Assembly (NCBI RefSeq): GCF_001888165.1
Contig: NZ_CP015455.1
Location: forward strand, 2,846,001 to 2,910,000
Length of the DNA: 64,000 nucleotides
Reading direction: 5' to 3'
Source: Syntrophotalea acetylenica
GTDB lineage: Bacteria > Desulfobacterota > Desulfuromonadia > Desulfuromonadales > Syntrophotaleaceae
Below are positions 36,250-44,405 of the stretch, piece by piece. How positions within the stretch are numbered: position 1 is the first letter of the stretch; the number at the start of each line of letters is the position of its first letter. The notes beneath the pieces are model-generated. The model was not told the origin of the DNA, searched no databases, and saw only the letters and a list, made by a program, of their open reading frames with translations. The position numbers and the translations under genes were made by a program.

Positions 36250-36265
36250 TGGCAAAATCATTGCC
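36250..36265 (+). promoter_or_regulatory. Candidate sigma-54 promoter
   Basis: TGGCAAAATCATTGCC has the TGGCA-N6-TTGC pattern with correct -24/-12 spacing. It lies ~115 bases before the HerA-like start. No activator gene is adjacent, so this is weaker than the site at 10960. Confidence 0.35.
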
Positions 36266-36380
36266 TTTTTTACCTATTTAGCCGACGATTACCTTGAAGT
36301 CGAACCGAAAAACGGCCAGCGAAAACCCGGGCAAAAACACCGCCACACGGCACGGAACCGAACCGCATGGAGGGCAAGAT

Positions 36381-37847
36381 TTGGACGTGAACAGCAATCC
36401 GAACCTGATCATAGGCGCTGCCGACGGCCTGAGCATCGAGCAACTGGGCAGCATGAGCAATCGCCACGGGCTGGTCGCCGGCGCCACCGGCACCGGCAAA
36501 ACCGTAACCCTGCAGATTTTGGCCGAGGGTTTTTCACGACTCGGAGTGCCCGTCTTCGCCGCGGACATCAAAGGTGATCTCTCCGGGCTGGCGGCAGCCG
36601 CGACACCCAGCGCCAAAATCGAACAACGACTGGCCCAAATCCCCCTGCCGGACTATGCGCCGCATCCCTGCCCGGTAGTGTTCTGGGATATCCATGGTGA
36701 AAACGGCCATCCCATCCGCACCACCATTTCGGAACTGGGCCCGCTGCTGCTGACCAACCTGCTCGATCTCAACGAAACCCAGAGTGGCCTGCTGTTTGCC
36801 TGTTTCCGCATCGCTGACGACCAGGGACTGCTGCTGCTCGATCTGAAGGATCTGCGCGCCATGCTGGCCTGGATGAGCGAGCACGCCCGCCAGCTGCGGC
36901 CGACCTACGGCAACATCTCCGCGAGCAGCATCGGCGCCATCCAGCGGCAGCTGCTGGTCCTGGAAGAGCAGGGAGGCGATCATTTTTTCGGGGAACCGGC
37001 GTTGCAGCTCAACGACCTCCTGCATGTCGATTTTTCCGGGCGAGGGGTCATCAGCATCCTCGACGCTACCCGACTGGCGGCGCAATCGCCCCGCATCTAC
37101 GCCACCTTCCTGTTATGGCTGCTGGCCGAGCTTTTCGAGCAGCTCCCCGAAGCCGGGGACGCGGACCGGCCGAGGCTGGTGTTTTTTTTCGATGAAGCGC
37201 ACCTGCTTTTTTCCCAGGCGCCCAAGGCCCTGCTGGAAAAAATCGAGCAGGTGGTGCGCCTGATCCGCTCCAAGGGGGTGGGGATATTCTTCGTCACCCA
37301 AAGCCCCCTGGACATTCCGGAAAGTGTCCTGGGCCAGCTGGGCCTCAAAATCCAGCATGCCCTGCGCGCCTTTACTCCCAAGGACCAGCAGGCCGTCGCC
37401 ACCGTGGCGCGCACCTTCCGCCCCAATCCCCGGCTGGATACGGCGGCCGTCATCACCGCCCTCGGCATTGGCGAGGCTCTGGTCTCAACCCTCGATGCCC
37501 AGGGGCGGCCCCTGCCTGTCCAGCAGACCCTGATCCGTCCGCCGGAATCCCGCATCGGCCCCCTGTCGACAGATGAGCGCCGCGAAATCATCGCCCGTTC
37601 CCCACTTGGAGGACGCTATGAACAGGCCACGGATCGCCACAGCGCCTACGAAATGCTGCAGCAACGCGCCGCCAGTGTCTCCGATACGGGCCCTGCAGGC
37701 AAACCGCCGCAAGCGACCCGCGCCAGACCGAAACGCCAGAGTGTCGGCGAGGCCATGATCAAAAGCGCGGCGCGCACCATCGGCAGTCAGCTCGGACGCC
37801 AGATCATACGCGGCATTCTCGGCTCCCTGTTTGGCGGCCGGCGCTGA
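36381..37847 (+). CDS. HerA-like/DUF853 ATPase (YjgR-like)
   Basis: 488 residues. Walker A in HGLVAGATGTGKTVTLQ, FAADIKGDLSGLA, a Walker B-like VFFFDEAHLLF, and IRSKGVGIFFVTQSPLDIP are all typical of the DUF853/YjgR family of FtsK/HerA-type ATPases. The basic C-terminus ends FGGRR. A TTG at 36381 is chosen (GGAGGG 6 bases before); GTG 36387 is an alternative, and the 29-codon upstream extension is not conserved. The cellular role of YjgR-type proteins is not established. Confidence 0.87.
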   Translation: MDVNSNPNLIIGAADGLSIEQLGSMSNRHGLVAGATGTGKTVTLQILAEGFSRLGVPVFAADIKGDLSGLAAAATPSAKIEQRLAQIPLPDYAPHPCPVVFWDIHGENGHPIRTTISELGPLLLTNLLDLNETQSGLLFACFRIADDQGLLLLDLKDLRAMLAWMSEHARQLRPTYGNISASSIGAIQRQLLVLEEQGGDHFFGEPALQLNDLLHVDFSGRGVISILDATRLAAQSPRIYATFLLWLLAELFEQLPEAGDADRPRLVFFFDEAHLLFSQAPKALLEKIEQVVRLIRSKGVGIFFVTQSPLDIPESVLGQLGLKIQHALRAFTPKDQQAVATVARTFRPNPRLDTAAVITALGIGEALVSTLDAQGRPLPVQQTLIRPPESRIGPLSTDERREIIARSPLGGRYEQATDRHSAYEMLQQRAASVSDTGPAGKPPQATRARPKRQSVGEAMIKSAARTIGSQLGRQIIRGILGSLFGGRR

Positions 37848-37918
37848 AACACACGCAAAGCACATAACCTTTGGCAAACGGGACAACCAGGGAAATTTTC
37901 CACCTTATGGAGAATACG

Positions 37919-38467
37919 GTGAAACCTCATGCATCCCCACAGCGGCCAGGGTGCCAGAAGGATTGTCTGAAGACCATGGCGGATCCGGACGGAGCCGTGC
38001 TGCAGCCGCCGTTTTTACTGCGACTCAGGCTCGCCATCACGCGACGCATGCATCCCCGTCACAAGCGCCGGATCCTGCAGAAAATAGACATCCTCGCCAG
38101 GCTTGCCCGCCTGTCCCGGGGGAAGGAGACGACGACGCCAGGTCAAACTCCTGCCAGCCCGGTCATCGATCCGCGCGCCGGCGATCTTGTCCGGGTCCGC
38201 AGCATCGAGGAGATCGAAGCCACCCTCTGTGTCCGTAGGCAGCTCAAAGGCTGTACCTTCATGGAGGAAATGAAACCCTATTGCGGCACCATGCGGAAAA
38301 TCCTGCGGCCGGTAACCAACGCCGTGGACGAGCGCGACCACAAGCTCAAAAAAATCAAAGGCATCGTACTGCTGGAAGACGCCATCTGTGAGGGGACCCG
38401 GCGCTTCGGCCCCTGCGACCGCTGCTGTTACTATTTCTGGCGGATTGAATGGCTGCAAAAGCCCTGA
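37919..38467 (+). CDS. Protein with Cys-rich C-terminal domain (paralogue of the next gene's C-terminus)
   Basis: About 182 residues. The N-terminal ~80 are basic and helical (LRLRLAITRRMHPRHKRRILQ). The C-terminal ~95 form a domain with GDLVRVRSIEEIEATL, FMEEMKPYCGTMRKILRPV, IVLLEDAICEG and CDRCCYYFWRIEWLQ. The same pattern closes the neighbouring 403-residue protein. I recall this domain from polysaccharide or O-antigen gene regions, function unknown. GTG 37919 (TGGAG upstream) is my choice; ATG 37907 and TTG 37871 are alternatives in frame. Confidence 0.75.
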   Translation: MKPHASPQRPGCQKDCLKTMADPDGAVLQPPFLLRLRLAITRRMHPRHKRRILQKIDILARLARLSRGKETTTPGQTPASPVIDPRAGDLVRVRSIEEIEATLCVRRQLKGCTFMEEMKPYCGTMRKILRPVTNAVDERDHKLKKIKGIVLLEDAICEGTRRFGPCDRCCYYFWRIEWLQKP

Positions 38468-38522
38468 TGCGCGGCAAACAGGCCGGCACCTGTTTTTTTA
38501 ATCAAAAAAAGGCGGGAAATAC

Positions 38523-39734
38523 ATGGACTACGCGGGTTATGCGCAATTCTGCAGGCTTATCGGATACAAGGTCATGGAAACCCCGAGCGGCATCTGGATC
38601 GGTCCGAGTTGCGGCTTTTTCAACCGGATGCCGCTGTACGAAACGACGCCACCCTCCAGAAAAGAGATGGATTCCCTGTTCAAACGCCATCCCATCGTCG
38701 GCCTCAACTATGCGGCGCCGCCGGCGGCAACCGCCAACCCCAGCCACAATTACTTTATCCGCGACAGAAACTACGGGCTGGACAGCCTCGACAAAAAAGG
38801 TCGCTGGAGCGTCAAAAAAGGGCTTGAACACTGCCGCGTCCGGCCGATGGATTTCGACGAACTGCAGCGCCTGGGCATGCCGCTGAATCAGGAATCCCTG
38901 GCCCGCCAGGGGCGCTCCGATCCGATGTTCACCAACGATGCCCAGTGGCGGCGCCTTTGCCAGGCCGGGGAACAAGTGGAGGAGGTCGAGGCATGGGGCG
39001 CCTTTGTCGGTGAAGAACTCGGAGCCTACCTGATCCTGATTCGGCTGGGTCCGGTGGTGAGCCTGTTATACAGTTCCTCGCGCAACAGCCTGCTCAATTG
39101 CCATCCCTGCCCGGCACTTTTCTTCTCGGTCGTGCAGACCATGATGCAGAGGACGGGGGTCGAAGCCGTTTACAACGGTCCCGAATGGTACGGTTCCGGC
39201 GCAGGACTGGATCGCTTCAAACAACGCCTGGGCTTCGTGGCCGAACCGATCGCCTTCATCCCCAGACTGCGCCCGCTGGCCAGCCGCATCCTGCACCGGC
39301 GGGAAATACGGCGCGCCATTGCCACCATCGGTCCCTGCGTATTGAGCTGCGAATGCCGCAACCGGATCGAAGAGGTTCTCGACCGTGCCTGCTGCCCTGT
39401 TCAGCCCGGCCTTCCGGCCTTTGAGGCCGGCGAAACGATCCGGGTACGGTCGCGTGAAGAAATCGAAAAGACGCTGAGTCCGGAAAGAGAACGGCACGGC
39501 TGCCTGTTCATGGACGAAATGGGGTCGTATTGCGGTACCGTGCAGCGCATATTCAAGCCTGTGCTGAGATATCTCGACGAAAACGACTACAAGGTCAGGC
39601 AATGCCAGGGAATCTACCTGCTGAAGGATGTGAGGTGCCAGGGCAGCCAGCTCCCCGAAGGTTGTGACTGTTGCTGCCTGTTTTTCTGGCGCGAGGAGTG
39701 GCTGGAAAAAATCTCCGCGATACCGGCAAACTGA
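38523..39734 (+). CDS. GNAT/FemAB-like protein with Cys-rich C-terminal domain
   Basis: 403 residues. The N-terminal ~300 look like a FemAB/GNAT acyltransferase fold (WGAFVGEELGAYLILIRLG, YNGPEWYGSGAGLDRFKQRLGF). The last ~100 repeat the domain of the preceding gene: GETIRVRSREEIEKTL, FMDEMGSYCGTVQRIFKPV, IYLLKDVRCQG and CDCCCLFFWREEWLE. Each copy keeps the Cys of YCGT and a terminal Cys cluster, suggesting a metal site. It is 55 bases after the shorter paralogue, so the two are probably co-expressed and may work together. Substrate unknown. Confidence 0.78.
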   Translation: MDYAGYAQFCRLIGYKVMETPSGIWIGPSCGFFNRMPLYETTPPSRKEMDSLFKRHPIVGLNYAAPPAATANPSHNYFIRDRNYGLDSLDKKGRWSVKKGLEHCRVRPMDFDELQRLGMPLNQESLARQGRSDPMFTNDAQWRRLCQAGEQVEEVEAWGAFVGEELGAYLILIRLGPVVSLLYSSSRNSLLNCHPCPALFFSVVQTMMQRTGVEAVYNGPEWYGSGAGLDRFKQRLGFVAEPIAFIPRLRPLASRILHRREIRRAIATIGPCVLSCECRNRIEEVLDRACCPVQPGLPAFEAGETIRVRSREEIEKTLSPERERHGCLFMDEMGSYCGTVQRIFKPVLRYLDENDYKVRQCQGIYLLKDVRCQGSQLPEGCDCCCLFFWREEWLEKISAIPAN

Positions 39735-39758
39735 GCGGGATACGAAAAGACAGCCTCC

Positions 39759-39921
39759 TAGTGCCCGGTGCGGTTAATCCTGCCTTCAAATTCCGGCCCT
39801 TTGGGTCGCTGTCTGCGTTGCGCCTTCTCGGCTTGACTCAGGCTAGGCCTGCGTCGGCGCGCCTTGCCAGCAACCAAAATGTCTCAGATTTTCTTGACAC
39901 GACTAACCGCACGGGACACTG
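39759..39921. repeat. Candidate small repeat element with imperfect inverted ends (~160 bp)
   Basis: The left end AGTGCCCGGTGCGGTTA and the right end TAACCGCACGGGACACT are inverted copies with one shift and one mismatch. The interior is non-coding, GC-rich and palindromic in parts (GGCTAGGCCTGCG, GCGCGCC). The right end overlaps the 3' end of the broken radical SAM gene. No transposase. A MITE- or REP-like unit is inferred. Confidence 0.4.
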
Positions 39922-40922
39922 CCTTTGCGGCACAGACGAACGATCATTTCCAGCGCCTTCTGCACGCCAGGGGAATCCTGCTCGACAGGCTTCAGGTCCA
40001 CATCCCCAAACCAGGCCAGATATTCCGACCAGGAGCCTTCGCAGATCATGTCATAGACACAACGGCTGCAACCCGGACCCTTCGCCTTGATCGCCCGGCG
40101 CGCATGGTTCCAGTCCCGCGTTTTGTCGTGGACCGGGGTAAATCGCTTTTCGCTGCCCCGCAGTTCGTGCAGTTCGCCCACCAGTTCGGGAAACGCCGGG
40201 ATAACGCAAAACGGCACCGCTTCAAAATCGATGGCCACTTCAAATTCCTGGGCAGCCCCGATCAGCGCCTCCAGACAACCGCCGAGTTCCGTGTAGCGAG
40301 GCAGCAGCAAATGCCGGTTTTTTCGGGCATTGCCCAAAGCGTGAGGATAGGCGAAATTCACTCTTTTGACCCCGGACTCCGCATAAATTTTCAACATGCC
40401 GCCCAGCCGGGACAGATTGCCGCGTGACATCACCACTTTCCCCTCGACCCGGCAGCCGCGGCGGCCAAGATTGCGAATGCCGGCGAGGGTCTACTCAAAG
40501 CTGCCCTGGCGTTGCGTTACGGCATCGTGGAAATCCGCACTGTCACCGTGCAGGGGAATCGTGAAACAGAGGCGGTCGAAGCCGCGGATGGCGTCACACA
40601 GCGCCTCGCATGCCAAGGCGCGGCCATTGGTCTGAATGCCCACGGCAAAACCCCAGGACTGCGCCTGCCGCACAAGGTCGACAAAATCTTCGCGGATGGT
40701 CGGCTCGCCGCCGGTAAGCACCACCCGCGCGGCGCCCTGCCGATGATATTCCCGCAGCAGATTCATGGCTTGCTCCGTTGTCAGATCGATGGCCATCGAC
40801 CGTGCCAGCAACGCATCCCGGTTGCCGGCAATCACGCAATGCAGACAATCGTTGTTGCAGGAATAGCCCAGCTTCAAATCGCAGATCAATTGACCCGTTT
40901 CCGCCATGCCCCTTGCGGTCAT
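39903..40922 (-). pseudogene. Radical SAM protein interrupted by one in-frame TAG
   Basis: A continuous ~339-codon frame with a single TAG at 40491-40493. Before it: cluster motif CNNDCLHC, VLTGGEPTIREDF, and GIQTNGRAL, ending AVTQRQGSFE. After it, in the same frame: TLAGIRNLGRRGC, VKRVNFAYPHALGNA, and a C-terminal Cys region CSRCVYDMICEG. The family consensus around the break is 'GSFEQTLAGIRNL', so TAG replaces CAG (Gln) by one transition. ATG 40922 has GGAGG 5 bases upstream. It is the last gene of the peptide-maturation-like operon. Either a fresh nonsense mutation, an amber-suppressed gene or a sequence error. Confidence 0.85.
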
Positions 40923-40952
40923 CGCCTCCTCCATGAAAATCGGCTGACAGGG

Positions 40953-41966
40953 TCAAAAAACCCTTATCAACCGGTGGTCCGGAAATTTTTTGCGCAGTTG
41001 CTCCCATAGCTCGTCAGGGTTCGGGGGACAACCCTTGCCCGCGGCGGCTGACGATACAATGCGAATCAGATTGGTGGGACAACGGGGCCGATAAGCATCC
41101 ATCACCGATATATCCACTGTCTGGATCAATTGCCCCGGCCAGTCCGCGAAAGGCTCAAGCCCTCTGCTGCCATATCGGTCGGAATATCCCTTTTCCACCC
41201 CCGGACAACTCGCCGCGGCAAGACAGTCGGAACAGATTTGCGGCCTGATATAAAGCTCCGGGCAGGAGTCGATAATCAGGGGATCCGACTCCGGATGACA
41301 TTGCGTAATAAAAATGGGCAACAGACAAAGCGGGCTTTTTTCCAGCACGAAATAGATCCCGTTTTCAAGCGCGACGTCGACCGCCTCCCACAGTGCGTTG
41401 CGCAGATCATCGACAGGCGCAACCAATTCGGAGTGTTTGCAGCCATCAATCAGCATGGAATATTTCACGCGCTTCACACCCAGTTCGGCCAGCAAACGGG
41501 TAATGGAGGCAAGGCGTGGCATGTTGTCCCGCAGCATGACGATATTGACCAGCAACCGGCAACGGCAGTCCACCAGGTTTTTCAGACCGGCACAGGTTTC
41601 CTCGAAACTTCCCGGTACCCGCGTCAGGCCATCATGCAGAGCGGCCGTATCGCCATGCAACGAAGAACGGACCACCACCGGATATCCGGCGAGACGTTCG
41701 GCGTTCTCCCGCCGATGAAACAAACGGCCGTTGGTAGCGAGGCTTATGCGATGTCCCCGCATCGCCGCATATTCCAGCAACGCCCAGAAATCCGGATACA
41801 ACGTCGGCTCGCCACCAAACAGATCGACCCACTCCCCTGCGGGAACAGCTGCCAGGGTTCTTTTGAGAGAATCGAGGCCCGGCTGGACCCCCCGCGCAAT
41901 CTCGTGAGATACCATGCAGAAACGACATCGATTGTTGCATGCGCCGGTCAGACGTAAAACATGCAT
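40953..41966 (-). CDS. Radical SAM protein with C-terminal Cys cluster
   Basis: 337 residues. The cluster motif is at the extreme N-terminus: CNNRCRFC (Cys10, 14, 17), followed by DLFGGEPTLYPDFW, SLATNGRLF and RSSLHGDT. The C-terminal part has CPELYIRPQICSDCLAAASC and a final CPTN, which could bind an auxiliary cluster. ORF starts 11 bases after the HxsB-like stop with AGGAT as ribosome site. It resembles the paralogous third radical SAM gene (shared GGEPT, NGR, LHGD/DFHD and C-terminal Cys) and, more loosely, HxsC-type maturases. Likely a peptide-modifying enzyme by context. Confidence 0.88.
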   Translation of the reverse strand: MHVLRLTGACNNRCRFCMVSHEIARGVQPGLDSLKRTLAAVPAGEWVDLFGGEPTLYPDFWALLEYAAMRGHRISLATNGRLFHRRENAERLAGYPVVVRSSLHGDTAALHDGLTRVPGSFEETCAGLKNLVDCRCRLLVNIVMLRDNMPRLASITRLLAELGVKRVKYSMLIDGCKHSELVAPVDDLRNALWEAVDVALENGIYFVLEKSPLCLLPIFITQCHPESDPLIIDSCPELYIRPQICSDCLAAASCPGVEKGYSDRYGSRGLEPFADWPGQLIQTVDISVMDAYRPRCPTNLIRIVSSAAAGKGCPPNPDELWEQLRKKFPDHRLIRVF

Positions 41967-41977
41967 GATGATCCTGT

Positions 41978-43417
41978 CTAGCCGCGCAATTCCGCCCGGG
42001 CTTTTTGCAGACCGCCACGCAGCGCCTGATAGCGCATCAGGGCATTGAGCTGCTCGGGGTCGCTGGCCATTTTCTCGAACACGAAATCAAACAGAAACCT
42101 GGTCAGCCGGCAACGGAAATCATCCGGCGGCACCGGCGTGAGCCCCCGCCCTTCCGCATAGCTCATGACCGGGCACAGTCCGCAATAGGGTTCATAGGCG
42201 CAGTCGCGACATAGTGGAGCGGAGGGGATGGAAGCACGCACCAGGTCCCGCGCCTTTTGCAAATGCACGATCTTTTCATAGGTGTCCAGGGCAACATTGC
42301 CCAGCCGGAACTCGGGAAACGAGCGGGCCTCGTCGCACGGGTAAATGTCGCCGTTGACATCATAGGCCAACTGACTGAAAACCGCGCCGCAGGGGTTGCG
42401 AAAATCGGCAAAGCCGACATCCGAACAATCCACCACCTTTTGCAGCGCCAGCAGCAAAAAGCGCTCCGTGACCACCACTCCCTCGTAGAGCAGGGCAAAG
42501 GTGTAATCCAGAATTTTCCGGTAACAATCCAGATAAGCGTCGAAATCGGAGATGTGGCTGTCGTCACGCCCCCGTCCCAGCGCCTGAGCCGGATTCAGAC
42601 AGAGGATATCGATCCCCAGAGACAGGTGATGATCCACAATCTCCTTGTAATGCGGCAGGGACGCGGGGGTAAGCACCATCAGAAAGCCGGCGTGGCAGCC
42701 CGCCTGCCGCACCTGTTGCACCGCCGCCATGACTTGCCGGTAGGAACCGCACCCGGAACAGAAAGGGCGGTTGCGATCATGAATGGCTGGCGGTCCGTCC
42801 ACGGACGTGGAAAGTCCGATCTGATTCTCCTTCAGGTAGTCGAGTGTAGAGGGGGTCAGCAATGTCAGGTTGCTCACCAGGGAAAAACGCACTTTTTTTC
42901 CGGTCTGCCGGGCTCTCTCCCTGGCAACAATGACCGTATGCCTGACGGCATCCAGATTGAGCAGCGACTCGCCGCCCTGAAACTCGATGGCCAACGATGG
43001 CACCGGACTGTGAAACGCAAAATCCACGATTTTTTCCGCGGTCGGCGCATCCAGATCCTGCAACGGGCCATTTTCCGGGGTTGACGAGGCGTGGCAATAG
43101 CGGCAGGCCAGATTGCACCGGCGCGTGGTAACGACAATATGCAGGGCCGCTCCGCGCAGATGGGGTGCGCGCCAACGTTCCAACGCCTGTTCAAGATCCT
43201 GTTGATTGTCTGGTGTGCGGAGCAGACCCCTCCGCTCAAGCCGTGCCAGCAGTTCCGCGTCCGCACGACAGGCATGCAGGGCAGCAAGCTCCTGCCGTGA
43301 CACGAACATCCAGCTGCCGTGATCGGATACAAGCACCACTCGGTCCGACAGAGCCCTGGCCCTGAAATTGGCGCGCCAGTCATGACTGCTCACTGCCACC
43401 TTGCCGTCGATCGACAT
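41978..43417 (-). CDS. HxsB-like radical SAM/SPASM peptide maturase
   Basis: 479 residues. The N-terminal ~90 (NFRARALSDRVVLVSDHGSW, ELLARLERRGLL) resemble the recognition region of HxsB-type maturases. The radical SAM motif is CNLACRYC (Cys101, 105, 108), then IEFQGGESLLN. The C-terminal SPASM region has NPCGAVFSQLAYDVNGDIYP, CDEARSFPE, and CRDCAYEPYCGLCP. HxsB is the maturase of the His-Xaa-Ser peptide system; this match is from remembered motifs. ATG 43417 follows AAGGAAGGAACCTCGG. It lies downstream of the small His/Asn-rich protein, separated by a hairpin and a repeat element. Confidence 0.87.
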   Translation of the reverse strand: MSIDGKVAVSSHDWRANFRARALSDRVVLVSDHGSWMFVSRQELAALHACRADAELLARLERRGLLRTPDNQQDLEQALERWRAPHLRGAALHIVVTTRRCNLACRYCHASSTPENGPLQDLDAPTAEKIVDFAFHSPVPSLAIEFQGGESLLNLDAVRHTVIVARERARQTGKKVRFSLVSNLTLLTPSTLDYLKENQIGLSTSVDGPPAIHDRNRPFCSGCGSYRQVMAAVQQVRQAGCHAGFLMVLTPASLPHYKEIVDHHLSLGIDILCLNPAQALGRGRDDSHISDFDAYLDCYRKILDYTFALLYEGVVVTERFLLLALQKVVDCSDVGFADFRNPCGAVFSQLAYDVNGDIYPCDEARSFPEFRLGNVALDTYEKIVHLQKARDLVRASIPSAPLCRDCAYEPYCGLCPVMSYAEGRGLTPVPPDDFRCRLTRFLFDFVFEKMASDPEQLNALMRYQALRGGLQKARAELRG

Positions 43418-43438
43418 CCGAGGTTCCTTCCTTGTGAT

Positions 43439-43470
43439 CGGTGCCGGGGAACACATCTGCCCCGGCACCG
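43439..43470 (-). other. Strong hairpin between precursor-like gene and maturase
   Basis: An 11-bp perfect stem, CGGTGCCGGGG with CCCCGGCACCG, 10-nt loop, 21 bases before the maturase ATG. No T tract follows on the minus strand. It probably lowers or separates expression of the enzymes relative to the small upstream gene, or stabilises processed mRNA ends. Confidence 0.6.
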
Positions 43471-43490
43471 TCTACGACCCGCCTCAGTTG

Positions 43491-43666
43491 GGTTCCATCC
43501 ATAGTTTCCGGATGGATGCAGCGTAGGTTTCATGCGGGAAACGAGCAATTTTTCGTTGTGGCGAGGAAATCAAGGGATTGCGCGGAGGCGTACATCGGTA
43601 CGCCGCACAAGCAAGCCTGCGGATTGACGCCGCCACAGCGGAAAAGGACCGTTTCCGGATGAAAAC
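43491..43666. repeat. Dispersed repeat element, copy A (long form)
   Basis: The outer ends GGTTCCATCCATAG and GTTTCCGGATGAAAAC are inverted-repeat-like. The left core GTTTCCGGATGGATGCAGCG then GTAGGTTTCATGCGGGAAACG matches copies at 51029 and 54541. The interior carries further palindromes. It ends on the stop codon of the precursor-like gene and is non-coding. Confidence 0.6.
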
Positions 43667-44064
43667 TATTTAGTGCCGCGGAATTCCTTCTTGAGGCGAA
43701 GCATGTCGCCAACCAGCATGTCATGCATGACATCCTGGAACATGTCGCTGCAACCGTTGGAATGGCTGTTGTTATTGTGATCATCCTTCCAGTGGTTCAC
43801 ATGACTGTCCTTGCAATGGGAGGCGGCAAAACCGCTGCCCAGCTTCTCCACTTCCAGGACATTCAACGCATCCAGTTCCTTGCTCAAATTCGCGAAATCG
43901 AGGCGGCGGATCAGTTCGATATCCGCTCCCGTGACATGGAAATCCTTCTCGATCTGCTCGGGAGCGCGCAGATATTTTTCACGAAAAGCGGCATCAGTGG
44001 CGGAAAAATAGAGAAACTTCTGCACCGTCAATATTGGCTTGCCCGCGCTCTTTTCCTTGCCCAT
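43666..44064 (-). CDS. Candidate RiPP precursor: helical leader plus His/Asn/Asp/Cys-rich segment
   Basis: 132 residues. Residues ~14-68 (FLYFSATDAAFREKYLRAP, EKDFHVTGADIELIRRLDF) match the leader-like pattern 'FRxxYLxxP...F.LT..D...I..LD' seen in Os1348/NHLP-clan precursors. A GSGFA spacer (77-81) precedes the segment SHCKDSHVNH ... NNNSHSNGC (82-105), with Cys84, Cys105 and six His counting His83. The final ~27 residues are an amphipathic helix (QDVMHDMLVGDMLRLKKEF), so the candidate core is not at the extreme C-terminus. Strong ribosome site CAAAAGGAGGATTACG. Radical SAM genes follow on the same strand. Modification is inferred; a metal-binding protein is the main alternative. Confidence 0.75.
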   Translation of the reverse strand: MGKEKSAGKPILTVQKFLYFSATDAAFREKYLRAPEQIEKDFHVTGADIELIRRLDFANLSKELDALNVLEVEKLGSGFAASHCKDSHVNHWKDDHNNNSHSNGCSDMFQDVMHDMLVGDMLRLKKEFRGTK

Positions 44065-44212
44065 CGTAATCCTCCTTTTGAAACGCTGCTGTTTACGCTT
44101 TCGCTCTGGCCGATTTCAGCCGGCGGCTTCGGTTATCGCAATCCCCATCCATCTCACCCCCCTTCCGCCAAAGGTCCAGCAATAAGGTGTCGCCATCCTG
44201 GAAAAACGAGTA

Positions 44213-44285
44213 TTGTTTGAGTTTAATTTTATATTTAAAAAAATCAAGAAAATAAATATAAATTTTCTAATTTATTCAAGGAAAC
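44213..44285 (-). promoter_or_regulatory. Strongly AT-rich upstream region (probable promoter of the precursor-like gene)
   Basis: About 70 bases with very few G/C (runs of TTTAATTTTATATTTAAA type) in an otherwise GC-rich window, ~150-220 bases upstream of the small gene. On the minus strand TTGATT is followed 16 bases later by TAAACT. The rest of the 341-base gap (44065-44405) has no supported gene and no clear terminator after the oxidoreductase. Confidence 0.4.
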
Positions 44286-44405
44286 AAAAACCACGCTGTC
44301 GCGGCCAGGGACAGGCGGTGCAGGAAAAGATGAAGCTGCCCGCTAAAGGCCTTGTTTTCCAAGGGAAGCAAAAAAGCCGGAATATGCCGATGAGGATGAG
44401 GGGCC

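Noticed and set aside
43441-43662. 73-codon plus-strand ORF (and similar peptides near 51.06 and 54.56 kb)
   Set aside because: The shared peptide arises from the dispersed repeat, not from a gene family.
43666-44064. HxsA-type His-Xaa-Ser repeat precursor
   Set aside because: The His residues are irregularly spaced with Asn/Asp/Lys; there is no HxS tandem repeat, and HxsC/HxsD-type partners are not clear.
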